Origin: Ferribacterium limneticum
GTDB lineage: Bacteria > Pseudomonadota > Gammaproteobacteria > Burkholderiales > Rhodocyclaceae
NCBI RefSeq assembly: GCF_020510585.1
Contig: NZ_CP075190.1
Coordinates: 434,001-498,000, forward strand
Direction of reading: 5' to 3'
Length of the DNA: 64,000 bases
Part shown: positions 55,954-64,000 of the stretch, one piece after another
Numbering within the stretch: position 1 is the stretch's first letter
Layout: the number at the start of each line of letters is the position of its first letter
Notes under the pieces: generated by a model
Databases searched by the model: none
Told to the model about the DNA's origin: nothing
What the model saw: only the letters and a program-made list of their open reading frames with translations
Position numbers and translations under genes: made by a program

Positions 55954-56024
55954 TGCCGAGCGTGAAATATGTCACTGAGCCAAAAAAGGGATGGGGCTAA
56001 CTTAGTGCCATGGAGGTTTCAGCC

Positions 56025-56291
56025 ATGGCAATTACAGCAAACGTAGCGTATTTCAAGAGTGAATTTGTCGCGTCCCTGAGCGATGGGCGGCATATCGAAC
56101 GGCACGACTGGCGCGAGATGGCACAGGCTCTCTACGAGCTCGGCGTCGACGACAGCGCAGTTCAATATGAGTGGCACAACGGCCAGCGCATGATCACGGC
56201 GGGGCAGCAGGTCGCCTTGCGGTCTGAAATCCGGCGTCTGGCGCATGACTCCACCACCCCAACCGTTAAAAATCGCGCGGCGGCGGCATGA
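56025..56291 (+). CDS. Small hypothetical protein
   Basis: 88 residues from ATG 56025, whose ribosome site GGAGG lies 8 bp upstream inside a shorter upstream reading (ATG 56010), so 56025 is preferred. The sequence starts MAITANVAYFKSEFVASLSDG and includes RHDWREMAQALYELGVDD and HNGQRMITAGQQVALRSEI. Mainly helical and charged; I do not recognise the family. It faces the tail of tamB, with 17 bp between stops. A palindrome GTGA-AATATG-TCAC lies upstream at 55962-55975. Confidence 0.65.
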   Translation: MAITANVAYFKSEFVASLSDGRHIERHDWREMAQALYELGVDDSAVQYEWHNGQRMITAGQQVALRSEIRRLAHDSTTPTVKNRAAAA

Positions 56292-56308
56292 TCGCGCGTT
56301 ACCTCGCT

Positions 56309-59300
56309 TCAGTCCTTCTCGACGACGGCCTTTTTTTCTGCACGCCCGAAAGTCAGCGTGTAGAAGATGTCCAGCGCGTTGTCGCTGCCGGCGCGGCCAA
56401 TGACAGCGATCTGTCGGGTCAGGTTGACGGTCAGCTTGACGATCCCTTCAGCTCGACCGAGCGTCTGCTCGTAGGAAACAAGCGCGTTTGACGTCAGGCG
56501 CTTGCCGACACTGAGAATCTGCTGGCCGGTCGTCCCGGCCGTGTCGATGCTGTTGCCGCCGGCCACGCGGCTAGTCGGTTGACGCCCGCCGGTGTCGCCG
56601 ATATTGCCCTGACGAAGGCCGAATTCGTCGAATCCAAAGGTCTTTTTCAACTGCTGGACAACGTTCCCGGAATCGTTGCCGAGCAGGCCGCCGGCTGCCG
56701 AAAAGAGCAGCGTCGCGTCGCCGGCGCCCATCTGTTCCGGACCGTGGCCGAGGACCAGCCAGGCGAGTTTTTCGGCGTCAGGCAATTCCGGGTCGGAAAT
56801 CAGTTTGATGACCGGCCGTTGCGCCGAGCCGCTGATCTGAACGCCGGGTTCGACCGATAGCCCCTTGCGCACGGCGCGCACATCGAGGCCGGGGTTGTCG
56901 AGCAGGCCGTTGAAACTCAGGATGCCGCGTTCGATTTCCAGTTTCTGGCCATAGGCTTCGAAGCGGCCGCTGCGCGCCCGGATCGTGCCGCTGGCCCGCG
57001 GCAGGTCGCGGCCGTGGGCGGTAATGCGGATGCTGCCGGCCAGCCGGCTCGACAGCCCGGCGCCGTTGAAGAGGAAGTTGCGGCCGAGGTCGGTGCTGAC
57101 GTCGAGTTCGAGTTTCGGGCGCAGGCTGGCTGCGGGCTTCTCCGTGCCCGGGCGTTTTACCACCACGTCGTCGGAGAGTCTTGGCGTGCCGCTGGGGGCG
57201 AGTTGCCAGTAGCCGGCATCAACAGCCAGTTTGCCGACGGCGCCCAATGTGCCATCTTTGAGGCTGAGCCGGCCGTTGCCGGAAACCGCAACCCATTGGT
57301 CGGGGAGCTGGAAAGCACCCAGGCGGTCGAGTTTGATGTCGAGAAAAGCGTTTTCGCCGGCACTTCCACGGTCAACCCGAATTTCGCCCGAAATTTCAAG
57401 TCGCCCCGGCTTGGCCGTCAGCCCGCTCAGGTCGTCGCGCGCATCGAGCCGGATCGCCCGCGGCATCGGCTGGAGCAGGCTGTCGAAGCCGAGGCGATTG
57501 ATGTGTAGCAGGTTGTCGCGCAGATCGACATCAAGTTCGCCGCGGGCCAGATTGAGGCCTTGTTCGGGCAGGCGCAGGGCCAGTTTTTCGCCGCGGAAGT
57601 GGCCGCTGCTCAGCGGTGCGGCGGGCGTACCGGCCAGTTGCAATTCGCCGTTGAGGCGTCCTTCGCTCTGCCAGCCGTCGCCGATCAGTTCGGCCAGCCA
57701 GCCGAGGTCGGCGATGTCTGTTTTGAGCCGGCCTTGCCAGCGTGCCGTCTGGTTGAGCGACCAGGGGCCGAGCATGGCGGCGTTGAGTTCGCCATCGACC
57801 TGGCCGATACGGCTACCTCTGGCGCTAAGCGTGGCGTGCAGTTGTCTGGCGTCGGCTCCCGCTTGCAGCGTGGCCTGCCAGTCGAGCGGATCGCCGATCA
57901 ATTGAGCCGGGCCGATGCTCCAGCCGGCGCCGGCCAGTTTGATCGGGGCCGGCGCGGCGAGGTGGAAATTGCGCGATTTGTCGGCGCTGTTCAGGCGCGC
58001 TTCGAGCAGCCGGCCTTGCCACAGGCTGAAATCGGCGCTCAAACCGCCGTCGACGGCGAGGTTCAGCAGATTCTTGCCGGCTACTTCGGCGCTGGCGGTG
58101 AGGCTGTGCGTCTGATTGGTGCCTGTGCCGTGCACTTGTATGTTGCGCAGCAAGCCGGGGCGGTCCGGCGTTTCGAGGGCGGCGATGGCGAGGTCGAGGC
58201 TGAGCGGCGAGCCGGCTTCCCGGCCGGCGTCGGCTTTCAGGCTCAGGCCGGTGAGGCGGGCGACGCCGGGCTTGCCGATTTTGGCGGCGTTCAACTGGCC
58301 GGCGAATTTCGGTTGTTGAACCGAGCCGGTCAGGTCGAGGCGGCCGGTGATGCCGCCGTCGAGGCCGTAGGGGGCGAGTTGCTGGGCATCGAGATCGACG
58401 ACCACGGTGTCCCCGGGCTGGCCGAAAGCGCCCTTGGCCGACAGGTGATTGGTGCCGGAGACAAGCTGGATATCGATGCCCGGGATGCGCGGCCAGGCGA
58501 TGGCGAGCTTGCCCTGGCCGTTCAGTGGCTGCCCGCCGACCCGGCTGTCCTTGAGCGTGAAGCTGGCGTCGACCACGGCGCGCGGATCGAGTCGGCCGCC
58601 GGCCTTGAAATTGGCGTTGATCTGCGCCGCCGGCACTTTGGCGAAGCGGCTTGGGTCGAAGCGTTGCAGTTCGCCTTCGGCCGTGAAGGCGCGCGGCATC
58701 TTGAGGTCGAGTTCGCCTTTGGCGCTCAGGCGGGCGTCACCGGCCGAGAGTTGCAGTTGCGGCAGGTCGATGCGCTGGTCGGCGTGGCTGGCCTCGGCGA
58801 GCAGGGCGAAAGTGGCGTCCTTTAGATCGAGTTTCAGTTGCTGGCGCTCGGCGCCGAGCAAACTTGAAATTTGGCCATTTAATCGGGTTGACCGTAGCGT
58901 TGAGACGAGTTGCGCGGCGTCGAGCCGGCTGGCGGTCAGCGCCAGTTTCAGGGCGCCGTCGCGCCATTCGCCGCTGCCGTTGAGCTCGCTGCTGCCGGGC
59001 AGGGTGGCGTGCAGGGTGGCGAATTTGGCGGTGGCTCCCTGCCAGTCGACGGTGCCGGCCAGCGTGGCGAGCGGCAGGCGCTGGCGGTCGAGGGGGCCGG
59101 GCTGGTGGTTGGTCAGGCCGAAGCTGCCGACGATGCCGTCGCCTTGCGGCGCGACGTCGGCCGTGATGCTGAGCCGGGCCTGCGGGGCGCCGGGCTGCCA
59201 GGTGGCCGGGTCGATGTCTTCAAGCAGGAGGCGGGCACTGGCGAAAGCGGCGTCGGCGAAGGGCGTGAGCGCGACTTCGGCCGTGCCGGCGACGCCTTGG

Positions 59301-59947
59301 GTGGCGACGGCGGTCAGTGCGATGCGTTCGAGCGGGCCGTTGGCGGTCAGCGCCAGAGCGAGCGGGCGCTCGTCGAGCTGGCCGGAAATCTCGGCGCTGG
59401 CGGCGAGCGGCATGGGGGCAAGGCCGTCGAGGCTGGCGCGGCCGGTGATGGCGATGCCGCCGGTCAGGGCATGGACGTCTGCAAGCTGGTGCTGGCGGCC
59501 ATCGCTGGTCAAGCTGGCGGCGAGGTCGGTGGCGGTGAAGCCGTCGCCGACGCTCAATTTCAAAATTGCGAGTTTTTTCGCGTTGACCGCGAAAGGCAGT
59601 TGCAGATCGGTCGGCGCTGGTGTCGGCGTGTCGCTCGGGGTGGTGACGACGTGGAGGGCGGCGATGCTCAGTTCGGCGATGTCTAGGCTGCCTTGCAGGA
59701 GCGCTGATGGCATCCAGTCGAGGTGAATCTGCGTCGCTTCGATTTGCTGCCTGGCGCCTTGCCAGCGCAGTTGGCCGATGTCCATGTTGCCGAGCAGGCG
59801 GCCGCTGGCTTGTTCGATCTGCAACTGGCCGGCGGTGGCGCTTTGGGCCAGGCCGATGGCGGTTTGCAGGCCGCTTTCGCTGGTCGTCAGCCAGCCGGCG
59901 GTGCCGAGAGCGGCTGCAGTGACGAGGAGGGCGAGGCGGCGTTTCAT
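56309..59947 (-). CDS. tamB: Translocation and assembly module subunit TamB
   Basis: 1212 residues, the length and style of TamB (formerly DUF490). N-terminal signal anchor MKRRLALLVTAAALGTAGWL, then long beta-rich repeats typical of the beta-taco bridge, and the conserved DUF490 C-terminal region with GSIRITAHGRDLPRASGTIRA..., LDVRAVRKGL and ELPDAEKLAWLVLGHGPEQMG. TamB spans the periplasm with TamA and serves lipid or protein transport to the outer membrane. tamA precedes it by 7 bp. Three diverged copies of the dispersed repeat are in frame (57364, 58863, 59553), an unusual density within one gene. Confidence 0.95.
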   Translation of the reverse strand: MKRRLALLVTAAALGTAGWLTTSESGLQTAIGLAQSATAGQLQIEQASGRLLGNMDIGQLRWQGARQQIEATQIHLDWMPSALLQGSLDIAELSIAALHVVTTPSDTPTPAPTDLQLPFAVNAKKLAILKLSVGDGFTATDLAASLTSDGRQHQLADVHALTGGIAITGRASLDGLAPMPLAASAEISGQLDERPLALALTANGPLERIALTAVATQGVAGTAEVALTPFADAAFASARLLLEDIDPATWQPGAPQARLSITADVAPQGDGIVGSFGLTNHQPGPLDRQRLPLATLAGTVDWQGATAKFATLHATLPGSSELNGSGEWRDGALKLALTASRLDAAQLVSTLRSTRLNGQISSLLGAERQQLKLDLKDATFALLAEASHADQRIDLPQLQLSAGDARLSAKGELDLKMPRAFTAEGELQRFDPSRFAKVPAAQINANFKAGGRLDPRAVVDASFTLKDSRVGGQPLNGQGKLAIAWPRIPGIDIQLVSGTNHLSAKGAFGQPGDTVVVDLDAQQLAPYGLDGGITGRLDLTGSVQQPKFAGQLNAAKIGKPGVARLTGLSLKADAGREAGSPLSLDLAIAALETPDRPGLLRNIQVHGTGTNQTHSLTASAEVAGKNLLNLAVDGGLSADFSLWQGRLLEARLNSADKSRNFHLAAPAPIKLAGAGWSIGPAQLIGDPLDWQATLQAGADARQLHATLSARGSRIGQVDGELNAAMLGPWSLNQTARWQGRLKTDIADLGWLAELIGDGWQSEGRLNGELQLAGTPAAPLSSGHFRGEKLALRLPEQGLNLARGELDVDLRDNLLHINRLGFDSLLQPMPRAIRLDARDDLSGLTAKPGRLEISGEIRVDRGSAGENAFLDIKLDRLGAFQLPDQWVAVSGNGRLSLKDGTLGAVGKLAVDAGYWQLAPSGTPRLSDDVVVKRPGTEKPAASLRPKLELDVSTDLGRNFLFNGAGLSSRLAGSIRITAHGRDLPRASGTIRARSGRFEAYGQKLEIERGILSFNGLLDNPGLDVRAVRKGLSVEPGVQISGSAQRPVIKLISDPELPDAEKLAWLVLGHGPEQMGAGDATLLFSAAGGLLGNDSGNVVQQLKKTFGFDEFGLRQGNIGDTGGRQPTSRVAGGNSIDTAGTTGQQILSVGKRLTSNALVSYEQTLGRAEGIVKLTVNLTRQIAVIGRAGSDNALDIFYTLTFGRAEKKAVVEKD
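57364..57400 (+). repeat. Dispersed repeat, diverged copy inside tamB (1 of 3)
   Basis: TTCCACGGTCAACCCG, AATTTCG, CCCG, AAATTTCAAG. On the minus strand encodes LEISGEIRVDRGS. Confidence 0.75.
58863..58899 (-). repeat. Dispersed repeat, diverged copy inside tamB (2 of 3)
   Basis: Minus-strand reading: CGCTACGGTCAACCCG, ATTAAAT, GGCC, AAATTTCAAG. In tamB sense it encodes LRSTRLNGQISS. Confidence 0.75.
59553..59592 (-). repeat. Dispersed repeat, diverged copy inside tamB (3 of 3)
   Basis: Minus-strand reading: CGCGGTCAACGCG, A6, CTCGC, AATTTTGAAATTG. In tamB sense it encodes AVNAKKLAILKLS. Confidence 0.72.
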
Positions 59948-59954
59948 GTCACTC

Positions 59955-61634
59955 TTAAAACGGAATGGCCAGCGAGAAGTGCAGGTGCACTTCCTGGTTG
60001 CGTTCGCCGTAGGCCAGATCGACGCCGATCGGCCCGGCCGGACTGCGCCAGCGGGCGCCTAGGCCGGCGCCGACGGCGAGGCGGATATCCTGCAGGCTAT
60101 CGACCGCATCGCCAGCGTCGACGAAGGCAGCGATACCCCAGCTGTCGTTGAGCCAGTGCGTGACTTCGGCGCTGGCGATGGCCAGGTAGCGGCCGCCGAC
60201 TATCGCGCTGCCTTCCCTGACGCCGAGGCTCTGGTAGGCGTAGCCGCGCACCGAGCCGGCGCCGCCGGTGCGGAACAGGTAGTCCTGCGGGATGTGCTGG
60301 CGCGAGTCGGCGAAGGTGTAGCCGATTTCGCCGCGCAAATTGAGCGTGTCGACGCGGCCGAGCGGGATGTAATGCTGAACGCGGGTGTGCAGGCGGACGA
60401 AGTTCTGGTCGGAGAGTGCGGCCTTGGCGCCGCCACCGATCTGCACCTGGACGACCGAGCCGTCACGCGGGTCGAGCAGGTTGTCGATGTGGCGCCAGGT
60501 CCACACGCCATTGGGGACCAGCGCCCGGGCGGTTTGCGGGCTGGCGCCGCTGGCTTCGCGCTTTTCCTCCTGCCAGTTGAGTGACAGGCGCTGTTCGACG
60601 ATGCCGCGTTGCTGCACGGTCTGCGCGCCAAAGGCGTAGCGCTCGGTTTTCAGGCCCTGGATGTCGGCGGCTTCGGCCATGATGCCGAAGCTGTGCCGGC
60701 GGTTGCGCTCGTCGGGCGGCAGGAAGACGTCGCCGTAGGCGGTCTGTCTTTTCTGCTCGAAGCGCAGCCCGCTGTCTAGCGCCCAGCCCCGGCCGAGCAG
60801 GTTGGGCGTGTGGTAATTCACCTCGACGCGGGCGCCGGTGTTGGAACTGGCGCCGGCGCCGAAGGAAACGCGGTGCGGCGAACGTTCGCGGACGCGGACG
60901 AGGACGGGAACCGTTGCCGTGCCATCTTCGTTCACCACGGCCGCCTCGCGGTCGAGCGTGGTCTGCACCGAGGAAAAATAGGGGGTCGATTGCAGCATGC
61001 CCTGCAGCGCGTTGAGCCGGTCTTCGCGGTAGGGCTGGCCGGCCTGCACGGCGCGGTTGTAGCGCGCGATGAGGTCGGGCGGGTAGTTTTCCATGCCCTC
61101 GACGCGAATGTTGCCGAAACGGTAGCGCGGGCCGGCGTCGTAATGGGCGCTCAGGTCGGCGCGGTGCGTTTCGGCGTCGATGCTGGCTTCGCTGTCGACC
61201 AGCTTGGCGTCGGCATGTTCGACGGCCAGCAGGTCGGCGAGGATTTGCTGCTTGGCGTCGTTCCAGTCGGCCTGCCGGAATGGCTGGCCGACCGGCAGAC
61301 CCCAGCCGGCGATGAGGTCCGATTTCATTTTCGGCTCAATTTTCCCGTCGACCGTGACATTGACGCTGGCGATGGTCGTCCGTGGTCCGGGATCGAGGTT
61401 GAGCGTCAGGCCGTCATCGTTTTCGCTGAAATTGAATTCCGGCGAAAAATAGCCCTCGGTGGCGAGGATTTCGCTGAGCTGGCCCTGCAAACGGCTCGGG
61501 TTGCCGGCTTCTTCCGGCAACCACGGCGCCAGCAGTTTGTTGATGTCATTCGGCGCGTGCACAGTCAGCTCGCCGGCCATCAGCGGGGTGGCGATGGCGA
61601 GCAAAAAAAGGAGTGGCAGGCGGCGGGTAATCAC
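59955..61634 (-). CDS. tamA: Translocation and assembly module subunit TamA (Omp85 family)
   Basis: 559 residues. Signal peptide MITRRLPLLFLLAIATPLMA. Three POTRA domains (about 25-270) and a C-terminal 16-stranded Omp85 barrel with the conserved region VRGYAYQSLG (L6 loop) and the end of type ...HLHFSLAIPF, terminating in Phe as BamA/TamA barrels do. It works with TamB at the outer membrane. It starts 9 bp after the upstream membrane-protein gene and 7 bp before tamB. A diverged repeat copy encodes part of a POTRA strand, VTVDGKIEPKMKSD. Confidence 0.95.
   Translation of the reverse strand: MITRRLPLLFLLAIATPLMAGELTVHAPNDINKLLAPWLPEEAGNPSRLQGQLSEILATEGYFSPEFNFSENDDGLTLNLDPGPRTTIASVNVTVDGKIEPKMKSDLIAGWGLPVGQPFRQADWNDAKQQILADLLAVEHADAKLVDSEASIDAETHRADLSAHYDAGPRYRFGNIRVEGMENYPPDLIARYNRAVQAGQPYREDRLNALQGMLQSTPYFSSVQTTLDREAAVVNEDGTATVPVLVRVRERSPHRVSFGAGASSNTGARVEVNYHTPNLLGRGWALDSGLRFEQKRQTAYGDVFLPPDERNRRHSFGIMAEAADIQGLKTERYAFGAQTVQQRGIVEQRLSLNWQEEKREASGASPQTARALVPNGVWTWRHIDNLLDPRDGSVVQVQIGGGAKAALSDQNFVRLHTRVQHYIPLGRVDTLNLRGEIGYTFADSRQHIPQDYLFRTGGAGSVRGYAYQSLGVREGSAIVGGRYLAIASAEVTHWLNDSWGIAAFVDAGDAVDSLQDIRLAVGAGLGARWRSPAGPIGVDLAYGERNQEVHLHFSLAIPF
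61321..61358 (-). repeat. Dispersed repeat, diverged copy inside tamA
   Basis: Minus-strand reading: GTCACGGTCGACGGG, AAAATTG, AGCCG, AAAATGAAATC. Second tract is nearly perfect; the core has CGAC for CAAC. Encodes VTVDGKIEPKMKSD. Confidence 0.7.
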
Positions 61635-61643
61635 GCCGGCATT

Positions 61644-63701
61644 TTACGCGTTGGCAGCGGCTTGGCGCGGCGGCAGCAGGAAACTGCGCGGCTGCCTGAG
61701 CAGGCGGCTCCCCAGGACGTTCAGCAAGGGCCCCCAATGTTCGAAAACGATGCCGCGGGCGCGCATGGCGGTGCGCAGGGCGAGCGCGAAGCTGACGGCG
61801 AGGTTGGTGAAGCCGATGGCGGCGATGCCGAAAGCGGCCCAGGCAATGGCCTTGAGCGGCAAGGCGAACTGGAAACCGACCAGCGCATAGCCGAGATTGG
61901 CCGAGGCGAAGGCGATGTGGCGGATGTCGAGCGGCAGGCCGAGGATGGTGCCGATGACGCCGGTCGAGCCGAGCATGCAGCCGAACAGGAAGTTGCCCAT
62001 GATACCGCCCAGGCGTTCCTGGATGTAGTTGCCGAAGCGCCCGGCGCGCTCGCTGCCGGCCAGCGCTTGCAGCCAGCGCAGGCGGGCGATGCGCGGGCCG
62101 ATGTCGGCGTAGGCGGCGCGGTTGTCGAAATAGCCTGTGATCAGGCCGGAGAGGAACAGGTAGAAACCGGCGATGGCAGCGTGCGGCAGCGCCCAGGACA
62201 GTGGGTCGAGGTCGGCGATCAGGTGGACGCCTTTGTCAACCGTGATGGCCGGCTCGCCAGCCCAGTAGCTCAGGCCGAAGCCGACGGCGATGGCGACGGG
62301 CAGGGCAACCATGACGTTGCCGGCAATGGCGGCCAGCTGGCTGCGGCTGACGGCGGCGGCGACATCGACCAGTCGCTCAAGATCGGCGCTGCGCGTTGGC
62401 TTGATGTCGCCGAGCAGGCCGGCCAGCGTCTGCGCCGTCATCGCCGGCTGCTTGGTGGCGACTGTCATGCCGAGCAGGAAGATGATGACGAAGCCGAGAC
62501 CGTAAATCATGCTGAACAGGAAAGCTTCGCCGAACAGCGGTGTTTGCAGCGCGGCGGCCTTGATCTTGAGCAGCGCCATGAGGCCGATGATGACGCCGGC
62601 GCCGGCCGCCGAGCGCCACATTTTGCCGTAGTCGGCAGGCGTGTCGCAGATGTAATGCTCGCCCGAGCGCGCCGCGTTTTCGGTGACGCGCACGGCGAGC
62701 AGGCGGGAGAGTTGGGCAACGTAAAAACGCAGGCTGTTGCGGCGGTTTTCGGCGAGAAAAGCGGCGTGGGCGAATTCGCCCCAGGACTGGATGGCCTCGC
62801 CGCGGGTGGTTGATAGCTGGCTGGCGGTGAGGATGGCGGCGAGGTCGCGCAGGCGTTCCAGGCTTTGCTCGGCACGCGTCAACAGGTATGAAAGATGAAG
62901 GCTCGTGCCGACAGTGAGCGCCCGCTTGCGGATGCGTTGCAGGGTGTTCTGGCACTGGTCGGCGATGACCAGTAGCTGGCTGCCATCGTCGGCGACCTGT
63001 TCGGGATCGCTGAGTGTGGCGCGGAAGGCATTGACGAAATCGAGCGCCTCGGCCGAGAGGGCGACGAAGCTCGGCGTGTCATCGTCGAGATTGGGCGAGG
63101 CGCGCCTCAGTTCGTTTTCGATGCCGAGACCGCTGACCCGGTGGGCGAGCAACAGCACGGCGTCGAGCATTTGTTCCTGGATGCGGTGCCAGTCGATATT
63201 GCGCAGTTCCTCGGCCGGGGCGAGCAGCGACCAGAAGCGTTGCGAGGCGTCGGACGGGATGGCCTCGAGCCAGCGCCAGTCGTTGGTCTGGTCGTAGATG
63301 ACGTGCAGGCAGTCTTTCAGCCGGCGCTCGTCGGGGACTTCCGGTAGCAGGCGACTGCCGAGGATGCGCCACCATTCCGAGAAAAAGCCGGTGCCCGGCA
63401 GCACGCCGCTTTCGGTGAAGAAGGTGACGAGCCGGCGGGTGGCGACGAAATGCACGACGTGGCTGCGAAAGGCAGCGAGCAAGGCCGGATCGGATTCGAG
63501 CCGGTCGAGCATGAACTGGTAACGTTCTGGTGATCCGCCGTCGCGCCGGTTTTGCGGGCGCAGGGCGGCAACCAGCCGGCGCATCAGTTCCAGCGTATCG
63601 GCTTCAGGGTTGCGAAAGCGGTTCAGGGCATCGGCCAGCGGGTCGCCAACCGGCGATGCCTGGCCAAACAGCCAGAGAAAAAAGGCTTGGATCTTTGTCA
63701 T
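61644..63701 (-). CDS. Gcr-type membrane protein (family annotated as site-specific recombinase)
   Basis: 685 residues starting MTKIQAFFLWLFGQASP. The N-terminal half is helical and soluble (about 1-340); the C-terminal half has five or six membrane helices (about 365-640), with segments such as VIIGLMALLKIKAAAL and MIYGLGFVIIFLLGMTVATKQPAM. The sequence matches the family often labelled Gcr or SpecificRecomb, but I see no tyrosine- or serine-recombinase catalytic motif, so a recombinase function is not supported. It is the first gene of a tight operon with tamA and tamB (9 and 7 bp gaps), which suggests an envelope role. Confidence 0.82.
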   Translation of the reverse strand: MTKIQAFFLWLFGQASPVGDPLADALNRFRNPEADTLELMRRLVAALRPQNRRDGGSPERYQFMLDRLESDPALLAAFRSHVVHFVATRRLVTFFTESGVLPGTGFFSEWWRILGSRLLPEVPDERRLKDCLHVIYDQTNDWRWLEAIPSDASQRFWSLLAPAEELRNIDWHRIQEQMLDAVLLLAHRVSGLGIENELRRASPNLDDDTPSFVALSAEALDFVNAFRATLSDPEQVADDGSQLLVIADQCQNTLQRIRKRALTVGTSLHLSYLLTRAEQSLERLRDLAAILTASQLSTTRGEAIQSWGEFAHAAFLAENRRNSLRFYVAQLSRLLAVRVTENAARSGEHYICDTPADYGKMWRSAAGAGVIIGLMALLKIKAAALQTPLFGEAFLFSMIYGLGFVIIFLLGMTVATKQPAMTAQTLAGLLGDIKPTRSADLERLVDVAAAVSRSQLAAIAGNVMVALPVAIAVGFGLSYWAGEPAITVDKGVHLIADLDPLSWALPHAAIAGFYLFLSGLITGYFDNRAAYADIGPRIARLRWLQALAGSERAGRFGNYIQERLGGIMGNFLFGCMLGSTGVIGTILGLPLDIRHIAFASANLGYALVGFQFALPLKAIAWAAFGIAAIGFTNLAVSFALALRTAMRARGIVFEHWGPLLNVLGSRLLRQPRSFLLPPRQAAANA

Positions 63702-63790
63702 ATTTATTGGGGGTCCGGAGTGGCCGTCTTGGTATCGGACGGACCCATGGTAGCGGAGATAAAGCCGCCCCGCCATGTGCAACAAGTGGT

Positions 63791-63817
63791 TGAAATGTGA
63801 CGATTCGTAATAGAATT
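63791..63817 (+). promoter_or_regulatory. Weak promoter candidate for the OmpA-like gene
   Basis: TTGAAA (63791-63796), 15-bp spacer, TAGAAT (63812-63817), 52 bp before the start codon. The spacer is shorter than ideal. Confidence 0.3.
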
Positions 63818-63869
63818 AGGCAGCTTCAAAATACCCCTTCATCCTAATTACTACACCGGGACTGCCAAT

Positions 63870-64000
63870 ATGAATATCATCAAAAAATCTCTGGTTCTGG
63901 CCCTGCTGGCCGGCATCGGTTTCTCTGCTGTTGCTCAAGAACGCGTTTACCTGATCGACGGCCGTGACGTCGTCGCCAAGTCCGGTTTCGGCCTGTGCTG
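63870..64000 (+). CDS. OmpA-family outer membrane protein, N-terminal part (cut by window end)
   Basis: 43 residues are visible. A signal peptide MNIIKKSLVLALLAGIGFSAVA is followed by QERVYLIDGRDVVAKSGFGLCW-type sequence, the start seen in OmpA-like porins of betaproteobacteria, where the mature N-terminus ends in a conserved G-x-G-L-C-W. The OmpA peptidoglycan-binding domain would lie downstream. The call rests on the short mature start and the leader only. Confidence 0.7.
   Translation, partial: MNIIKKSLVLALLAGIGFSAVAQERVYLIDGRDVVAKSGFGLC

Noticed and set aside
60810..62813. 667-codon open frame antisense to tamA and the Gcr-like gene
   Set aside because: Spans two real genes on the other strand, biased composition, no domain.
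61644..63701. Site-specific recombinase implying a mobile element
   Set aside because: No recombinase catalytic residues, several membrane helices, no flanking repeats or att sites, and an operon with tamAB; not a mobile element.

Overview
The window is a GC-rich bacterial chromosome segment with ordinary housekeeping content. It has no prophage, insertion sequence, CRISPR array or rRNA operon. Gene content (split ubiA/ubiD cluster, homodimeric aceE-aceF-lpdA with a lipoyl domain on the E3, actP with DUF485, iorAB, norEF-like pair, PHB-depolymerase-type esterase, PPK2, Gcr-type membrane protein next to tamAB) and the sigma-54 and FNR-type sites suggest a facultatively denitrifying betaproteobacterium. 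My best guess is Rhodocyclales (Dechloromonas/Azonexus-like); this is inferred from protein style and not proven by a marker gene.

Layout. 1-2.4 kb: phospholipid re-acylation genes, with an Aas-type acyl-ACP synthetase end and an LplT-PlsC fusion. 2.4-8.5 kb: a TonB/TolA-like protein with 105-bp tandem repeats, a transglutaminase-like protein, CsbD, an esterase, a J-domain protein and an unknown protein. 8.5-12.8 kb: translationally coupled ubiA - two c-type cytochromes - ubiD - GNAT - DUF4870. 12.8-17.6 kb (minus): dacB, a ferredoxin-like protein and a CopD-like protein, then a PAS chemoreceptor. 17.8-19.9 kb: groES-groEL behind a sigma-32 promoter and a perfect CIRCE operator. 20.1-24.7 kb: DUF485-actP and a TctDE-like two-component pair with a strongly structured leader. 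24.7-28.2 kb: tRNA-Phe, a small TTG-start basic protein, rsmJ, sixA, ppk2 and a thioesterase. 28.3-36.8 kb (minus): a GGDEF/EAL protein and the pyruvate dehydrogenase operon. 36.9-40.5 kb: norEF-like genes behind a perfect FNR/DNR-type box, divergent from iorAB. 40.6-43.2 kb: folD, purE, sua5 and tRNA-Ala(CGC). 43.4-49 kb: CBS protein, PAS-sigma54 activator, sigma-54 promoter, GntP-type permease and a long CoA-transferase. 49-56.3 kb: an RND pump, a hybrid sensor kinase and a small unknown protein. 56.3-63.7 kb (minus): Gcr-like membrane protein - tamA - tamB. The window ends inside an OmpA-like gene.

The most unusual signal is not a gene. A dispersed repeat of about 37 bp, found in both orientations, occurs about 18 times, or once per 3.6 kb. 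Its core is CCACGGTCAACCGG, followed by an A-tract and then, one helical turn further on, an AAAATTGAAAT tract. Copies between genes are near-identical. Copies inside genes are in frame and more diverged. They encode odd local peptides such as FFPVDRG in a ferredoxin-like protein, TVDGK in TamA and AVNPENAAK in the LpdA linker. A conserved core with two phased AT tracts, inside and outside genes, is how DNA-uptake signal sequences look (Haemophilus USS). I propose it as a candidate uptake signal or other genome-wide recognition element of this lineage; this is inference. Terminators, promoters and operators that could be read directly are listed separately.
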